Origin: Promethearchaeota archaeon
Lineage (GTDB): Archaea; Asgardarchaeota; Lokiarchaeia; Sigynarchaeales; SOKP01
Direction of reading: 5' to 3'
Assembly (NCBI GenBank): GCA_016839905.1
Contig: JAEOTJ010000379.1
Location: 1 to 26,740, forward strand
DNA: 26,740 nt
The translations under genes were made by a program, and so were the position numbers. This document shows positions 1 through 8,841 of the stretch, piece by piece (the first letter of the stretch is position 1; the number at the start of each line of letters is the position of its first letter). Below the pieces are notes generated by a model, which did not search any database, was not told the origin of the DNA, and was given only the letters and a program-made list of their open reading frames with translations.

Positions 1-875
1 ATACCCGCAGCTTTTGTCGTTTTCTTTATCTCTTTAATGAAAGGTACGAAAAAGTCAATGTTAATTTTGTCTATTTTAGCATATTTTTCTTTTTTATCTT
101 TAATTTTTTTAGTTTCCTTGAGAGCATTTAGGAAATCTGTAGGAACTGAAACTCCAGGAATATATTCATTGAAATACCAAGCAATCCCGTAATTTTTTAT
201 TGGGAATAATCCAAGTAATACTGGGACATTAAAACCCTCTAGTTCCTTTAAAAATCCCTTAGCTTGGTCTATATCAAATGATGTCTGCGTTTGAATGAAG
301 TCCGCTCCTACTTCAACTTTTCTCCCGACTTTTAATATTTCAGGTTCTCTTGGGTCAGAATTTGGATTTGCAGCGCATCCCACATTCAATTTAACTTTTC
401 CGCCTTCAATTTCATTACCCTCCAAATCTGTACCATCATCAACCATTTTAGATACAAGTTCTATTAATTGTGTAGAATCAACATCAAATACCGCTCTGGC
501 TCTTTTATTATCTCCTAAAGCGGCATGATCTCCAGATAAAGCTAGTAGGTTTTTTAATCCGAGGATTGAACCTCCTAGAATATCGCCAAATAGAGCAATT
601 CTATTCCTATCTCTAACGGTCATTTGCCAGACAGCTTCCAATTCCACTTTTTCTTGAACTAAATAACATGGTACCATTGAACAAGTGTATGCATCTCCTT
701 GAGGACCATCTGTAACATTAGCCGCAACTATTTTTCCAGTTTTCTTCATTAATTCAGCAGAATGAATAACAGATGAAATATCAAGCATTTTTTTTGGTTC
801 TAATTCTCCTGTGAAAACAAACTTTCCTTCTCTAGTTGATTTCATAAAATTACTATATGCTGGTCTTTTTGTCAT
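1..875 (-). CDS. metF: Methylenetetrahydrofolate reductase, MetF (3' part outside window)
   Basis: The protein is partial: about 291 residues are readable and the C-terminus lies beyond base 1. It is a MetF/MTHFR-family TIM-barrel flavoprotein that reduces methylene- to methyl-tetrahydro(folate/pterin). Visible family motifs are TGELEP near residue 22 (the catalytic Glu region), NVTDGPQGD near residue 53, SGDHAALGD (matching the family SGDHxxxGD), and GADFIQTQTSFD, all in the expected order. The ATG at 875-873 starts 1 nt after the metV stop and is preceded by an AGGAGG stretch inside the end of metV, so translation is probably coupled. It is the last visible gene of the hdr-metVF operon. Most archaea use the unrelated F420-dependent Mer for this step, so a MetF here is notable. 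The carrier (H4F or H4MPT) cannot be told from sequence. Family call is secure. Confidence 0.93.
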   Translation of the reverse strand, partial: MTKRPAYSNFMKSTREGKFVFTGELEPKKMLDISSVIHSAELMKKTGKIVAANVTDGPQGDAYTCSMVPCYLVQEKVELEAVWQMTVRDRNRIALFGDILGGSILGLKNLLALSGDHAALGDNKRARAVFDVDSTQLIELVSKMVDDGTDLEGNEIEGGKVKLNVGCAANPNSDPREPEILKVGRKVEVGADFIQTQTSFDIDQAKGFLKELEGFNVPVLLGLFPIKNYGIAWYFNEYIPGVSVPTDFLNALKETKKIKDKKEKYAKIDKINIDFFVPFIKEIKKTTKAAG

Positions 876-876
876 T

Positions 877-1575
877 TTATTCCACTCCCTCCTTTTTCTT
901 TTCTTTTATATTAGTATAGGTTTTATTTATTTCTATAAACCTAGGGCTTGACCATAATCGAAAATCTCTTGGAGCTCTGTATTTTTTAAAGAGATCAAGT
1001 CTATTGAACTTTTTAAGACGTTCCCATATTTTTATCCAGGCACAATCATGTTTATATCCACCAACTTCACATTTTCCTCCTACTGTCCCTCCACATGGTC
1101 CGTTACTTAAATTTTTAGCACATCCTGCCATAGGACAAATCCCTCCTGTTACTCCTAGCAAACAATCTCCGCAAGTTTCACAATATTCAGCAAATTCATT
1201 TTCTCCATTATTCTGTGAACCCCCAAACATGCTATTTTGTGCAGGAAATGTGATTAAATTGGGAATTACCCTATTCATCATTCCTACACCTAATCCGCAT
1301 GCCAATGAGACAATCGCATCGTATTCCTCAATAAAAGGTCTTATCATTGTAGCCGCAATTCTATCGTCACATTGCCTTAAAACGGTAATAGCTTTCCAAT
1401 TTAATGTTTTTCCTTCGCTTCTTGCTTTTAACTCTAACATTTGAGCTAATACCTTGGCCTCGTTTATAGAACGCGGAGGTTGGCAACAACCATCACACCC
1501 AGCAATTAAGATTTTCGAATATGATTTTATCATATCATATATTTCTTCAAAATCCTTTAGTTGTGTGATTATCAT
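877..1575 (-). CDS. metV: MetV-like zinc/FeS protein (MTHFR C-terminal family)
   Basis: This 232-residue protein matches the MTHFR C-terminal family (PF12225 type), known as MetV in acetogens. MetV partners MetF and links it to an electron-transfer module. Cysteines: C27/C30/C31 near the N-terminus, C69, C93, C132/C135/C138 (CETCGDC), C147 and C152, then the family signature CAKNLSNGPCGG, C169, and a C-terminal CAW followed by WERLK. All are typical of the family and are expected to bind Zn and/or FeS. ATG at 1575 has a GGAG about 8 nt upstream. It lies 42 nt after the fusion gene and 1 nt before metF. In Moorella-type clusters metF, metV, mvhD and hdrABC are consecutive, as here. High confidence in family; electron partners are inferred from context. 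Confidence 0.92.
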   Translation of the reverse strand: MIITQLKDFEEIYDMIKSYSKILIAGCDGCCQPPRSINEAKVLAQMLELKARSEGKTLNWKAITVLRQCDDRIAATMIRPFIEEYDAIVSLACGLGVGMMNRVIPNLITFPAQNSMFGGSQNNGENEFAEYCETCGDCLLGVTGGICPMAGCAKNLSNGPCGGTVGGKCEVGGYKHDCAWIKIWERLKKFNRLDLFKKYRAPRDFRLWSSPRFIEINKTYTNIKEKKKEGVE

Positions 1576-1617
1576 TTTAAATTCTCCATTTTCTTTTTAA
1601 ACATCATATTTTTTATT

Positions 1618-4600
1618 TTATATTTCAATTGTTTTTATCTTATAATCCGATTTAATCGGACCCAATTTCTTTATTTTTTCTGTAAATTCAGTCATAGTAT
1701 CAGAAAATATTTTACCTTCACTCGCTGAAACCCATTTTCGCATAAATCTTTCTGGATTGATGCCAAGAGCTTCTAACATTGACTCAATCTCAATGGTTCT
1801 TTTTAATGTATCTTGGTTTCCAGCAATATAGTGACAATCGCCTATATGACAACCCCCAATAAAGATGCCATCGGCTCCTTCTAAAAATGCTTGTAGTATA
1901 AAACTTTTAGGAATGCCTCCTGAACACATTACTCTAATTGTCCTCACATTAGGAGGATATTGATATCTACTTACTCCTGCCAAATCTGCTCCAGCATAAC
2001 TACACCAATTACAGAGAAATGCTACAATTCTTGGTCGAGCATCTTCCGTCTCAACTTTAGATGCTTCAGTTATCATTGGCTCAATTTGAATGCGCCCAAA
2101 ATGACTCATTGTAATAGCAACGGCAGGGCATTCAGCAGCACAATCTCCACATCCTTTGCATAGTAATGGATTTACTTCAGATACAATTAAACCCTCTTCA
2201 TATTTTACCCCTACTGCACCATAATTACATACTTCAGCACATCTATTACAACCAATACATAATGCAGGATCGACTTTTGAAATAACTCCTTCGGTCACTA
2301 AAATATCCTTAGATAAAATAGTAGTTGCTCTTGATGCGGCTGATAACGCTTGTGAAATGCTTTCACTGATTGTTGCTGTTCCTCTGGCAGTTCCGCATAA
2401 AAATATACCGTCAGTAGCGAAATCGGATGGTCTCAACTTTACATGAGCTTCTAAGAAGAAATTTTCATCATTAGTAGGAACTTTTAACATCTTAGCTAAA
2501 TTTTCATTTTTTTCTCCATCAGCAATAATACCAGCACTAAGTGCTAATAAATCAATATTAACATATACTATTTCTTTTTTTGGTGTTACAATTTCAACTC
2601 TTAGATGAGAATTTTCTGGTTTAATTTCTGGGGGATTTATTTCATCAAATCTAAGAAAAACTATTCCTTTTTCTCTTGCTAAATTGTAATACTTTTCTTT
2701 AAACCCATAAGTTCGAATATCTCTAAATAATATTATGACATTCAGGTTTGGATTTATTTCTTTTGCTTTTAACGCATTTTTAATAGCCTCAGAACAACAC
2801 ATTCTACTACAATAAGGATTTTCTTCGTTTCTTGAACCTACACACTGTATCATGGCTATTGATTTTATTTTCTTGATTTTTTCTTCATTAGTAAAAAGAA
2901 TTTTTTCAAGTTCAGATTGTAATATAACTCTTTCCTCCTTACCAAAAAGAAATTCTCCTTCTTTTGGTTGATACTCATTAGCGCCAGTTGCTACTATAAT
3001 TATTCCATGTTGAAATTCCTTTGTTTTCTTATCTAGATCATAATTTATGTTAGTCGTGAAATTACATACATATCCGCCAATAGAGTTAATTTTAGCATTA
3101 AGAAAAACATTAATTAATTTATGATCATTAACTTTTTTAATTAAATCCTTCAGAAATTCTTGAACATCATAATTTTCTATAGTTTGATATATATTGTTAG
3201 AAAATCCCCCTAATTTATCTGATTTTTCAACTAGGAATACTTCGAATCCTTGATTTGCTAAGTTTAAAGCAGCAGTCATCCCCGCTACACCTCCTCCAAT
3301 TACCATTCCTTTATGAATTACTGCTATATGTTGTTCTTGTAATGGAATTAATCTCCGAGCTTTAGCGATAGCCATTCTAACTAAGTCTTTAGCCTTTTCA
3401 GTAGCTTCTTCTGGTTCATGCATATGTACCCAAGAACACTGATCTCTAATATTAGCTAAATCAAATAGATATTTATTTAAGCCCGCTTCTCTAATAGTAG
3501 ATTGAAATAAGGGTTCATGTGTTCTTGGCGTGCAAGAAGCGACAATTACTCTATTTAAGTTATATTCCAATATTTTTTCTTTAATATTAGTTTGTGTATC
3601 CGCTGAACATGTATATAAATTTCTTTCAGCATGAATTACATCTGGTAATTGACTCACATATTCAACAACCTCAGGGACATTCACAACCCCACCAATATTA
3701 ATTCCACAATGACAAATAAAAACTCCGATTCGAGGAGGTTCTCCACTGACATCTCTTTCTTTAGGGAGTTGTTTTTCAGTAATTAATGTATTTCTCTCGT
3801 CATGTAAAAGGACATTCACAACCCCAGCAGCTGCACTTGCTTCAACAACCGTTTCGGGAATATCTTTAGGTTCTGAAAACATTCCGCACACATAAATTCC
3901 TTCTTTGGATGTATTTATGGAATAAAATGGTTTGGTTTCACAGAAATTATATTCATTTAATTCAATATTTAATTTTTCGGCTAATTTTTTAGTACTATGA
4001 TGTGGAAATGCACCCACCGCTAAAACTACTAAGTTAAAAACTTCATTAATAACCTTTCCATCTTCATTTTCAAAATGAAGTATTAAGTCTTTTGTTTCAG
4101 GAATCTCTTTAATCGAGGAAATTCTACTTCTTATGTATCTTACTCCATATTCCTCTTGAGCTCGGTCAATATATTTATCAAAATCTTTTCCACAAGCTCT
4201 AATATCCATTGAAAAAATGGTGGGTTGAACAAGAGGCATGTGTTCCTTTGCGATTACTGCTTCCTTGGCAGTATACATGCAACAGACGGAAGAACAATAT
4301 TCTGCGCCATGTTTTTTATCTCTCGACCCTACACATTGTATGAATGCGATCTTTTTAGGAATAATTCCATCAGAGGGTCTAATAATGAGCCCTGAATGAG
4401 GACCACTCGCACTTAAAATGCGTTCAAACTGAATACTAGTAACTATATTTAAATATTTACCATAACCATAATGTTGTGTGGGGGTAGGATCATATTCATC
4501 AAATCCAGGCGATATAATTACTGCGCCTACATTAAGTTTCGTTGTTTTATCTTTAAGTGTGTAATTTACTGCCTTAGCTTTACAAACCCCTTGGCAAAAT

Positions 4601-5073
4601 CCACAACCAATACATTTATCTTGATTTATAGAAAAGACTAGGGGAACTGCTTGGGGAAACTTCACGGAAATAGCTGCTCTATTTGAAAGTCCTTCATTAA
4701 AGGTGTCAATTGCCTCTACAGGGCATTCTTTGGCACAAATACCGCATCCCGTGCATATTTCATCATCTAATAATAACGATTTTTGTTTAAGTTCAACTGA
4801 AAAATTACCTGCTTCACCCTTAATTTTTTCTACATTTGTATTAATTAATAAAGTAATATTTTGATGTCTTCCTGTGGCCACTAATTTTGGCGCAAGAATA
4901 CATATTGCACAATCGTTAGTTGGAAATGTTTTATCTAATTGAGACATTACTCCACCGATGCTCATTGTCGATTCGGCTAAATAAACTTTAAAACCAGAAT
5001 CAGCTAGATCCATTGATGCCTGCATTCCAGCTATTCCTCCTCCAATAACTAAAACAGAACCGATTTTTTCCAT
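1618..5073 (-). CDS. Three-part fusion: QmoA/HdrA-N + HdrA + MvhD, 1151 aa
   Basis: A giant electron-transfer flavoprotein. Residues 1-440 are a HdrA-N/QmoA-like unit: FAD loop GGGIAGMQ (11-18), KTFPTNDC (48-55), ferredoxin motifs CTGCGICAKEC (107-117) and CIGCGFCQGVC (154-164), CVGSRD (247-252) and CSSVCCMYT (260-268). Residues about 446-1000 are a second HdrA: an FeS domain starting FICHCGINIGG (452-462), FAD loop GGGVAGMT (593-600), a second CVGSR, and two ferredoxin motifs (CIGCNRC, CKGCGDC). Residues about 1014-1151 are MvhD (FLCNWC, VMCSGG, GCHIGDCHY). The same three parts occur as separate genes directly upstream (5076-8823), so this looks like a duplicated and fused copy. The HdrA+MvhD portion resembles QmoB of sulfate reducers. 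ATG at 5073 lies 2 nt after the mvhD stop. It probably bears two FADs and many [4Fe-4S] clusters and is cytosolic (no membrane segment seen). Confidence 0.93.
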   Translation of the reverse strand: MEKIGSVLVIGGGIAGMQASMDLADSGFKVYLAESTMSIGGVMSQLDKTFPTNDCAICILAPKLVATGRHQNITLLINTNVEKIKGEAGNFSVELKQKSLLLDDEICTGCGICAKECPVEAIDTFNEGLSNRAAISVKFPQAVPLVFSINQDKCIGCGFCQGVCKAKAVNYTLKDKTTKLNVGAVIISPGFDEYDPTPTQHYGYGKYLNIVTSIQFERILSASGPHSGLIIRPSDGIIPKKIAFIQCVGSRDKKHGAEYCSSVCCMYTAKEAVIAKEHMPLVQPTIFSMDIRACGKDFDKYIDRAQEEYGVRYIRSRISSIKEIPETKDLILHFENEDGKVINEVFNLVVLAVGAFPHHSTKKLAEKLNIELNEYNFCETKPFYSINTSKEGIYVCGMFSEPKDIPETVVEASAAAGVVNVLLHDERNTLITEKQLPKERDVSGEPPRIGVFICHCGINIGGVVNVPEVVEYVSQLPDVIHAERNLYTCSADTQTNIKEKILEYNLNRVIVASCTPRTHEPLFQSTIREAGLNKYLFDLANIRDQCSWVHMHEPEEATEKAKDLVRMAIAKARRLIPLQEQHIAVIHKGMVIGGGVAGMTAALNLANQGFEVFLVEKSDKLGGFSNNIYQTIENYDVQEFLKDLIKKVNDHKLINVFLNAKINSIGGYVCNFTTNINYDLDKKTKEFQHGIIIVATGANEYQPKEGEFLFGKEERVILQSELEKILFTNEEKIKKIKSIAMIQCVGSRNEENPYCSRMCCSEAIKNALKAKEINPNLNVIILFRDIRTYGFKEKYYNLAREKGIVFLRFDEINPPEIKPENSHLRVEIVTPKKEIVYVNIDLLALSAGIIADGEKNENLAKMLKVPTNDENFFLEAHVKLRPSDFATDGIFLCGTARGTATISESISQALSAASRATTILSKDILVTEGVISKVDPALCIGCNRCAEVCNYGAVGVKYEEGLIVSEVNPLLCKGCGDCAAECPAVAITMSHFGRIQIEPMITEASKVETEDARPRIVAFLCNWCSYAGADLAGVSRYQYPPNVRTIRVMCSGGIPKSFILQAFLEGADGIFIGGCHIGDCHYIAGNQDTLKRTIEIESMLEALGINPERFMRKWVSASEGKIFSDTMTEFTEKIKKLGPIKSDYKIKTIEI

Positions 5074-5075
5074 TT

Positions 5076-5846
5076 TTATCCCTCCATAATTGCTATAAAT
5101 GTAGGAATTTCTTCATTTATTTCATCGACATCGACTAATCCTCGGGCCCTCAATGTTACAATATGCTGCAATACTTTATGTGATTCAACATTAATTTCTT
5201 TAGATATATCGGGGACAGATTTTCCCTTTTCCCTTATTTTTTCTAAAATTTGATGGCGAATAAATTCATTTTGAATAGCATCATCAAGAATTTGCTCAAA
5301 TCTGTCTGGTGATATTACATCACCATAAACATTTCCATTTGTTGTGAGTTCTCTTTGTCTAGCAACTAATCCTCTAAGTCTTGTATCAGTTAGAGCCTGT
5401 TTAAGAGCTTGAATATTATCAATAATTTCATTTTTCTTTTTATCATCCATTACAGGGGATGGACCTAAATTACGTATTTGATCAGTAAAATCTCCAACGA
5501 TTTTAGCAAATCTATTACCTTCTGCCGCAGAAACCCAATCAAGGCGTAAACGATCAGAAAATCCAATTAAATTCAATAACTTCCCTAACATTTTCATTTT
5601 TAATTCTGCTTCATAATTACCACTTAGATAATGACAATCTCCCAAATGACAACCTAAAACTAGTACACCATCAATTCCTTGGATAAAAGCTTCTGCTATA
5701 AAAGCGGGATCAATTCTTCCTGAGCACATTACTCGAATTACCCTGATATTTGTAGGATACTGTATTCGACTAACACCTGCCAAGTCTGCCCCCGCATAGG
5801 AGCACCAATTGCATAAAAATCCTAAAATTCTTGGTTCAAAAACCAT
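5076..5846 (-). CDS. mvhD: MvhD/FlpD electron-transfer subunit with winged-helix-like tail
   Basis: 256 residues. Residues 1-130 are MvhD (hydrogenase delta/FlpD family), the [2Fe-2S] subunit that passes electrons to HdrA: C12/C15 (CNWC), C41 (VMCSG), C66 and C71 (GCHLGDCHY). Residues about 135-256 are an extra domain. The stretch 185-245 reads like a winged helix-turn-helix (ILEKIREKGKSVPDISKEI then a helix ending in TLRARGLV). The MvhD part of the downstream fusion lacks this tail. The ATG at 5846 overlaps the TGA of the upstream hdrA by one base (TGATG), which decides the start; an open frame continues 38 codons upstream but lies inside hdrA and does not look like MvhD. MvhD is usually about 140 residues, so this is nearly double length. 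Whether the tail binds DNA or is only a protein-protein module is unknown. Confidence 0.9.
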   Translation of the reverse strand: MVFEPRILGFLCNWCSYAGADLAGVSRIQYPTNIRVIRVMCSGRIDPAFIAEAFIQGIDGVLVLGCHLGDCHYLSGNYEAELKMKMLGKLLNLIGFSDRLRLDWVSAAEGNRFAKIVGDFTDQIRNLGPSPVMDDKKKNEIIDNIQALKQALTDTRLRGLVARQRELTTNGNVYGDVISPDRFEQILDDAIQNEFIRHQILEKIREKGKSVPDISKEINVESHKVLQHIVTLRARGLVDVDEINEEIPTFIAIMEG

Positions 5847-7525
5847 CAGGCCTCCCCTCCATATGTTATTATTTCTGCCAGAATTTGATCGACCGTAAAG
5901 TGGTGAATAGTAATTGCATTGTGCGGACAGCTCGCACCACATACTCCACAACCTTTGCATACTACTTTATTGACAATAGCACAATCAGTTTCTTCATCCT
6001 TTGTAATAGCGTTATAGGGACAAAGTTTAATGCAGGCCTCACATCCAATACATAATTTTTCATTAACTTCAGCAGTGGAACCTTCTACTTCTAGCGTATC
6101 TTTTGATATAATTATGCTTGCTCTTGATGCTGCAGCATTTGATTGAGATATACTTTCGGTTATATCCGCTGGCCAATGAGTAGTTCCACATACAAACACT
6201 CCATCAGTAGCAAAATCAACTGGTCTTAATTTAACATGTGCCTCTAAAAAGAATTTGTTTGCTCCTAGTGGTACTTTTAACATCTTTGCTAACTTTTCAG
6301 AATCTTCATTTGCTATGAGAGGCGTAGATAATATTATGAGATCATAGGGAATTCCTATTTCTTCATTCATAAATTCATTATAAACCTCCAAATGACTTTC
6401 TTTAATAATTGGTGGCTTTTCAGGTAGATATTTGATGAATAAAATGCCCATTTCTCTTGCATTTCTATAATATTGCTCATAACTGGTGCCTTGCGTTTGA
6501 ATGTCTCGAAATATTATAGTAACTTCAGCTTTTGGATTAGATTTTTTTATTAACATTGCATTTTTAAGAGCACTCATACAACATATATTAGAGCAATATT
6601 TTCGCTCTTCATTTCTACTTCCGACACACTGAATTATAATAACATTATTAATTTCGTTAATTTCAATCTTTTTCTGTTTTAATAAACCTTCAAATTCAAA
6701 TTGGCTAATTATTTTTTTTCCATCATGATTATAATAACCTTCGGCAGATAACGGTTTTGCTCCAGTTGCTATAATAATAACGCCTGCTCCTAATTCTAAA
6801 GCATTATCATTTTGTTTAATATTAATCTTAAAATTTCCAACAAAACCATCAATATTATCAATTATAACCGATTTGAACACATTAATATTCTCATGGTCTT
6901 CTACGGAATCAATTATTTTTAATAAATTTGAGGGATCCTCGTTAATAGGATATATTGTATTTAAATTTCTGACAAGTCCCCCTAATTCTGGCTCTTTTTC
7001 AAGTAAATTTACCTTAAAACCTTGATTAGCTAAAATTAAAGCAGCATTCATTCCAGCCATCCCTCCACCAATAATCGTAGCAGAGGGTATTATTTCTACT
7101 TTTACTTTCTCTAATGGCTCCAATAATGCAGCCTTATAAACACCCATTCGGATGAGGTCTTTAGCTTTTTCAGTTCCCTTTTCAGGTTCTTTCATATGAA
7201 CCCAAGAATCTTGATCTCTTATATTTACCATTTCAAATAAATAAGGATTTATTTCTGCTTCTTGGCATGTAGCTCGGAACAAGGGTTCATGTGTCCGAGG
7301 GGAGCAAGAAGCCACTATAACACGATTTAAGTCGTGTTCTTTTATATTATCCCTTATTTCTGTTAATCCTACTTCTGAACATGTATACATATTATCTGCT
7401 GCATAAACTACATTTGGTAAAGTTCTTGCATACTCACTTAAACTAGGCACATCTAATATACCCCCTATATTTGTTCCGCAATGACATATAAATACGCCTA
7501 TTCTAATTTCCTTTTCTGTCATCAT
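5846..7525 (-). CDS. hdrA: HdrA-like FAD/FeS subunit
   Basis: About 559 residues. The N-terminal HdrA FeS domain begins FICHCGTNIGG, followed by YTCSE and ASCSPRTHEPLF. An FAD-binding thioredoxin-reductase-like domain follows (GGGMAGMN), then CVGSRNEERKYC and CCMSALK, and two C-terminal ferredoxin motifs (CIGCEACIKLCPYNAI and CKGCGVCGASCPHNAI). It lacks the KTFPTNDC loop and the ferredoxin inserted in full HdrA; these sit in the preceding gene, so the pair together supplies the HdrA functions. The start is the ATG at 7525-7523, overlapping the upstream TGA as TGATG with GGAG 6-7 nt before it; a GTG one codon earlier is possible. The stop overlaps the mvhD start in the same way. HdrA with HdrBC does flavin-based electron bifurcation in methanogens; here the acceptor side is probably MetFV (inference). 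Confidence 0.92.
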   Translation of the reverse strand: MMTEKEIRIGVFICHCGTNIGGILDVPSLSEYARTLPNVVYAADNMYTCSEVGLTEIRDNIKEHDLNRVIVASCSPRTHEPLFRATCQEAEINPYLFEMVNIRDQDSWVHMKEPEKGTEKAKDLIRMGVYKAALLEPLEKVKVEIIPSATIIGGGMAGMNAALILANQGFKVNLLEKEPELGGLVRNLNTIYPINEDPSNLLKIIDSVEDHENINVFKSVIIDNIDGFVGNFKINIKQNDNALELGAGVIIIATGAKPLSAEGYYNHDGKKIISQFEFEGLLKQKKIEINEINNVIIIQCVGSRNEERKYCSNICCMSALKNAMLIKKSNPKAEVTIIFRDIQTQGTSYEQYYRNAREMGILFIKYLPEKPPIIKESHLEVYNEFMNEEIGIPYDLIILSTPLIANEDSEKLAKMLKVPLGANKFFLEAHVKLRPVDFATDGVFVCGTTHWPADITESISQSNAAASRASIIISKDTLEVEGSTAEVNEKLCIGCEACIKLCPYNAITKDEETDCAIVNKVVCKGCGVCGASCPHNAITIHHFTVDQILAEIITYGGEA

Positions 7526-8823
7526 CACATCTCCTTCATTACTATTTCAGCAGCTTTGGCAGCTGCTCCACTAGCATCAACAACTGAGTTTGGTATATCC
7601 ATCGGTTCCCTACATGCTCCACAAAGAAGGATCCCCTCTTTAGAGGATTTTTGTGGATTATAAACCTTAGCTTTGTAAAAATTAAAATCATCAATTTCAA
7701 TTCCTATAGTTTTTGATAAATCTACAGCATCTTTTTTTGGAATCATGGTTGTTGCTAATACCACTAAATCAAACTGGAGTTGTTTTACCTTTGAAGTATT
7801 GATATCTTCAAATACAATAATTGGATTTTTTTCTTCATCCTGTAAGATCTTTGCTACTTTTCCTTTAACATAATTAATATTATATTCATTCTCTCCTCTT
7901 TGAATATATTCCCTAAATCCCTTTCCTCCAGCTCTTAAATCAATATAAAATATCGTTATCTCAAGTTCATTATCATGTTCATAAGCAATCATGGCTTCTT
8001 TTGTAGTATACATGCAACAGCAGGAAGAACAATATGGATTATTCTTTACATCTCTAGAGCCTACACAGTTAATAAAAGCGAGCTTTTTAGGTTCTTTTTT
8101 ATCAAAAGGTCTCATTAAATGACCTCCCAAAGGACCTGAAGCACTTATTAATCGTTCAAATTCTAAGGAAGTTACTACATTGGGATATCGTCCATATCCT
8201 AAAGTTTTAATAGGTGTAGGATTGAAAATATCATATCCCGTAGCTATAATGATAGATCCAACATTCAAATCAATTTCTTCATCTTGCTGATCAAAATTTA
8301 TTGCTTCCCTTTCACAAACTTTTTCACAAATCCTACAAGCATTTTTAGTGATAAATAAGCAGTTTTCCTTATCAATGGTCATAATAGAAGGGACTCCTTG
8401 AACATAATCAATATAAATCGCTCTTCTTTTTCTTAACTCCATATCAAATTCGTCATCAACCCTCATAGGACATTTATCTACACATGCTCCGCAATTGATG
8501 CATTTATCCTCATCTACATATCTAGCTTTTTTTAGTACTTTCACTTTAAAGTCTCCAGCTTCACCTGATAATCCTTTTACTTCAGATAATATATGTAAAT
8601 TAATATTTGGATGACGAGAACATTCTGCAAGCTTGGGAGCTAAAATACAAATGGAACAATCATTTGTAGGAAAAGTTTTATCAAGTTGAGCCATTCTACC
8701 CCCTATACAAGCATTTTTTTCAATCAATTCTACTTGTATTCCTCTTTCAGCTAAGTCTAAAGAGGCTTGAATACCAGCAATTCCTCCTCCAATAACCATA
8801 ACACTTTTTGAGATCATTCCCAA
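7525..8823 (-). CDS. HdrA N-type / QmoA-like FAD subunit
   Basis: 432 residues. It begins directly with the FAD loop (VIGGGIAGIQASLDLAERG) and lacks the N-terminal CHCG FeS domain. It has KTFPTNDCSICILAPK, a ferredoxin motif CINCGACVDKC, the HdrA-type second cluster CLFITKNACRICEKVC, CVGSRDVKNNPYC and CCCMYTTKEA. Size and order resemble QmoA of sulfate reducers. The start is probably TTG at 8823-8821, because GGGTG lies 7 nt upstream; an ATG two codons downstream (8817) is the alternative. It follows hdrB by 18 nt and overlaps hdrA by one base. It is homologous to residues 1-440 of the downstream fusion. Expected role: flavin carrier in the Hdr complex. Confidence 0.9.
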   Translation of the reverse strand: MGMISKSVMVIGGGIAGIQASLDLAERGIQVELIEKNACIGGRMAQLDKTFPTNDCSICILAPKLAECSRHPNINLHILSEVKGLSGEAGDFKVKVLKKARYVDEDKCINCGACVDKCPMRVDDEFDMELRKRRAIYIDYVQGVPSIMTIDKENCLFITKNACRICEKVCEREAINFDQQDEEIDLNVGSIIIATGYDIFNPTPIKTLGYGRYPNVVTSLEFERLISASGPLGGHLMRPFDKKEPKKLAFINCVGSRDVKNNPYCSSCCCMYTTKEAMIAYEHDNELEITIFYIDLRAGGKGFREYIQRGENEYNINYVKGKVAKILQDEEKNPIIVFEDINTSKVKQLQFDLVVLATTMIPKKDAVDLSKTIGIEIDDFNFYKAKVYNPQKSSKEGILLCGACREPMDIPNSVVDASGAAAKAAEIVMKEM

Positions 8824-8841
8824 ATCTAAGCACCCTTTTAA

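Noticed and set aside
1004..1444. Plus-strand open frame of 146 codons opposite metV
   Set aside because: It lies entirely antisense to metV, whose cysteine motifs are clearly conserved; the translation has no recognisable motif.
5846..5960. N-terminal extension of MvhD
   Set aside because: The extra 38 codons lie inside the end of hdrA in another frame. The ATG at 5846 forms a typical TGATG overlap and begins right at the MvhD domain.
5076..8823. Evidence of an MvhAG-type hydrogenase
   Set aside because: MvhD is present but no large or small hydrogenase subunit is in the window; MvhD also works with other donors.
1618..8823. Thioredoxin reductases or glutamate synthase small subunits
   Set aside because: The FAD fold is shared, but the CHCG domain, KTFPTNDC, CVGSRD and CCM motifs are specific to HdrA/Qmo.
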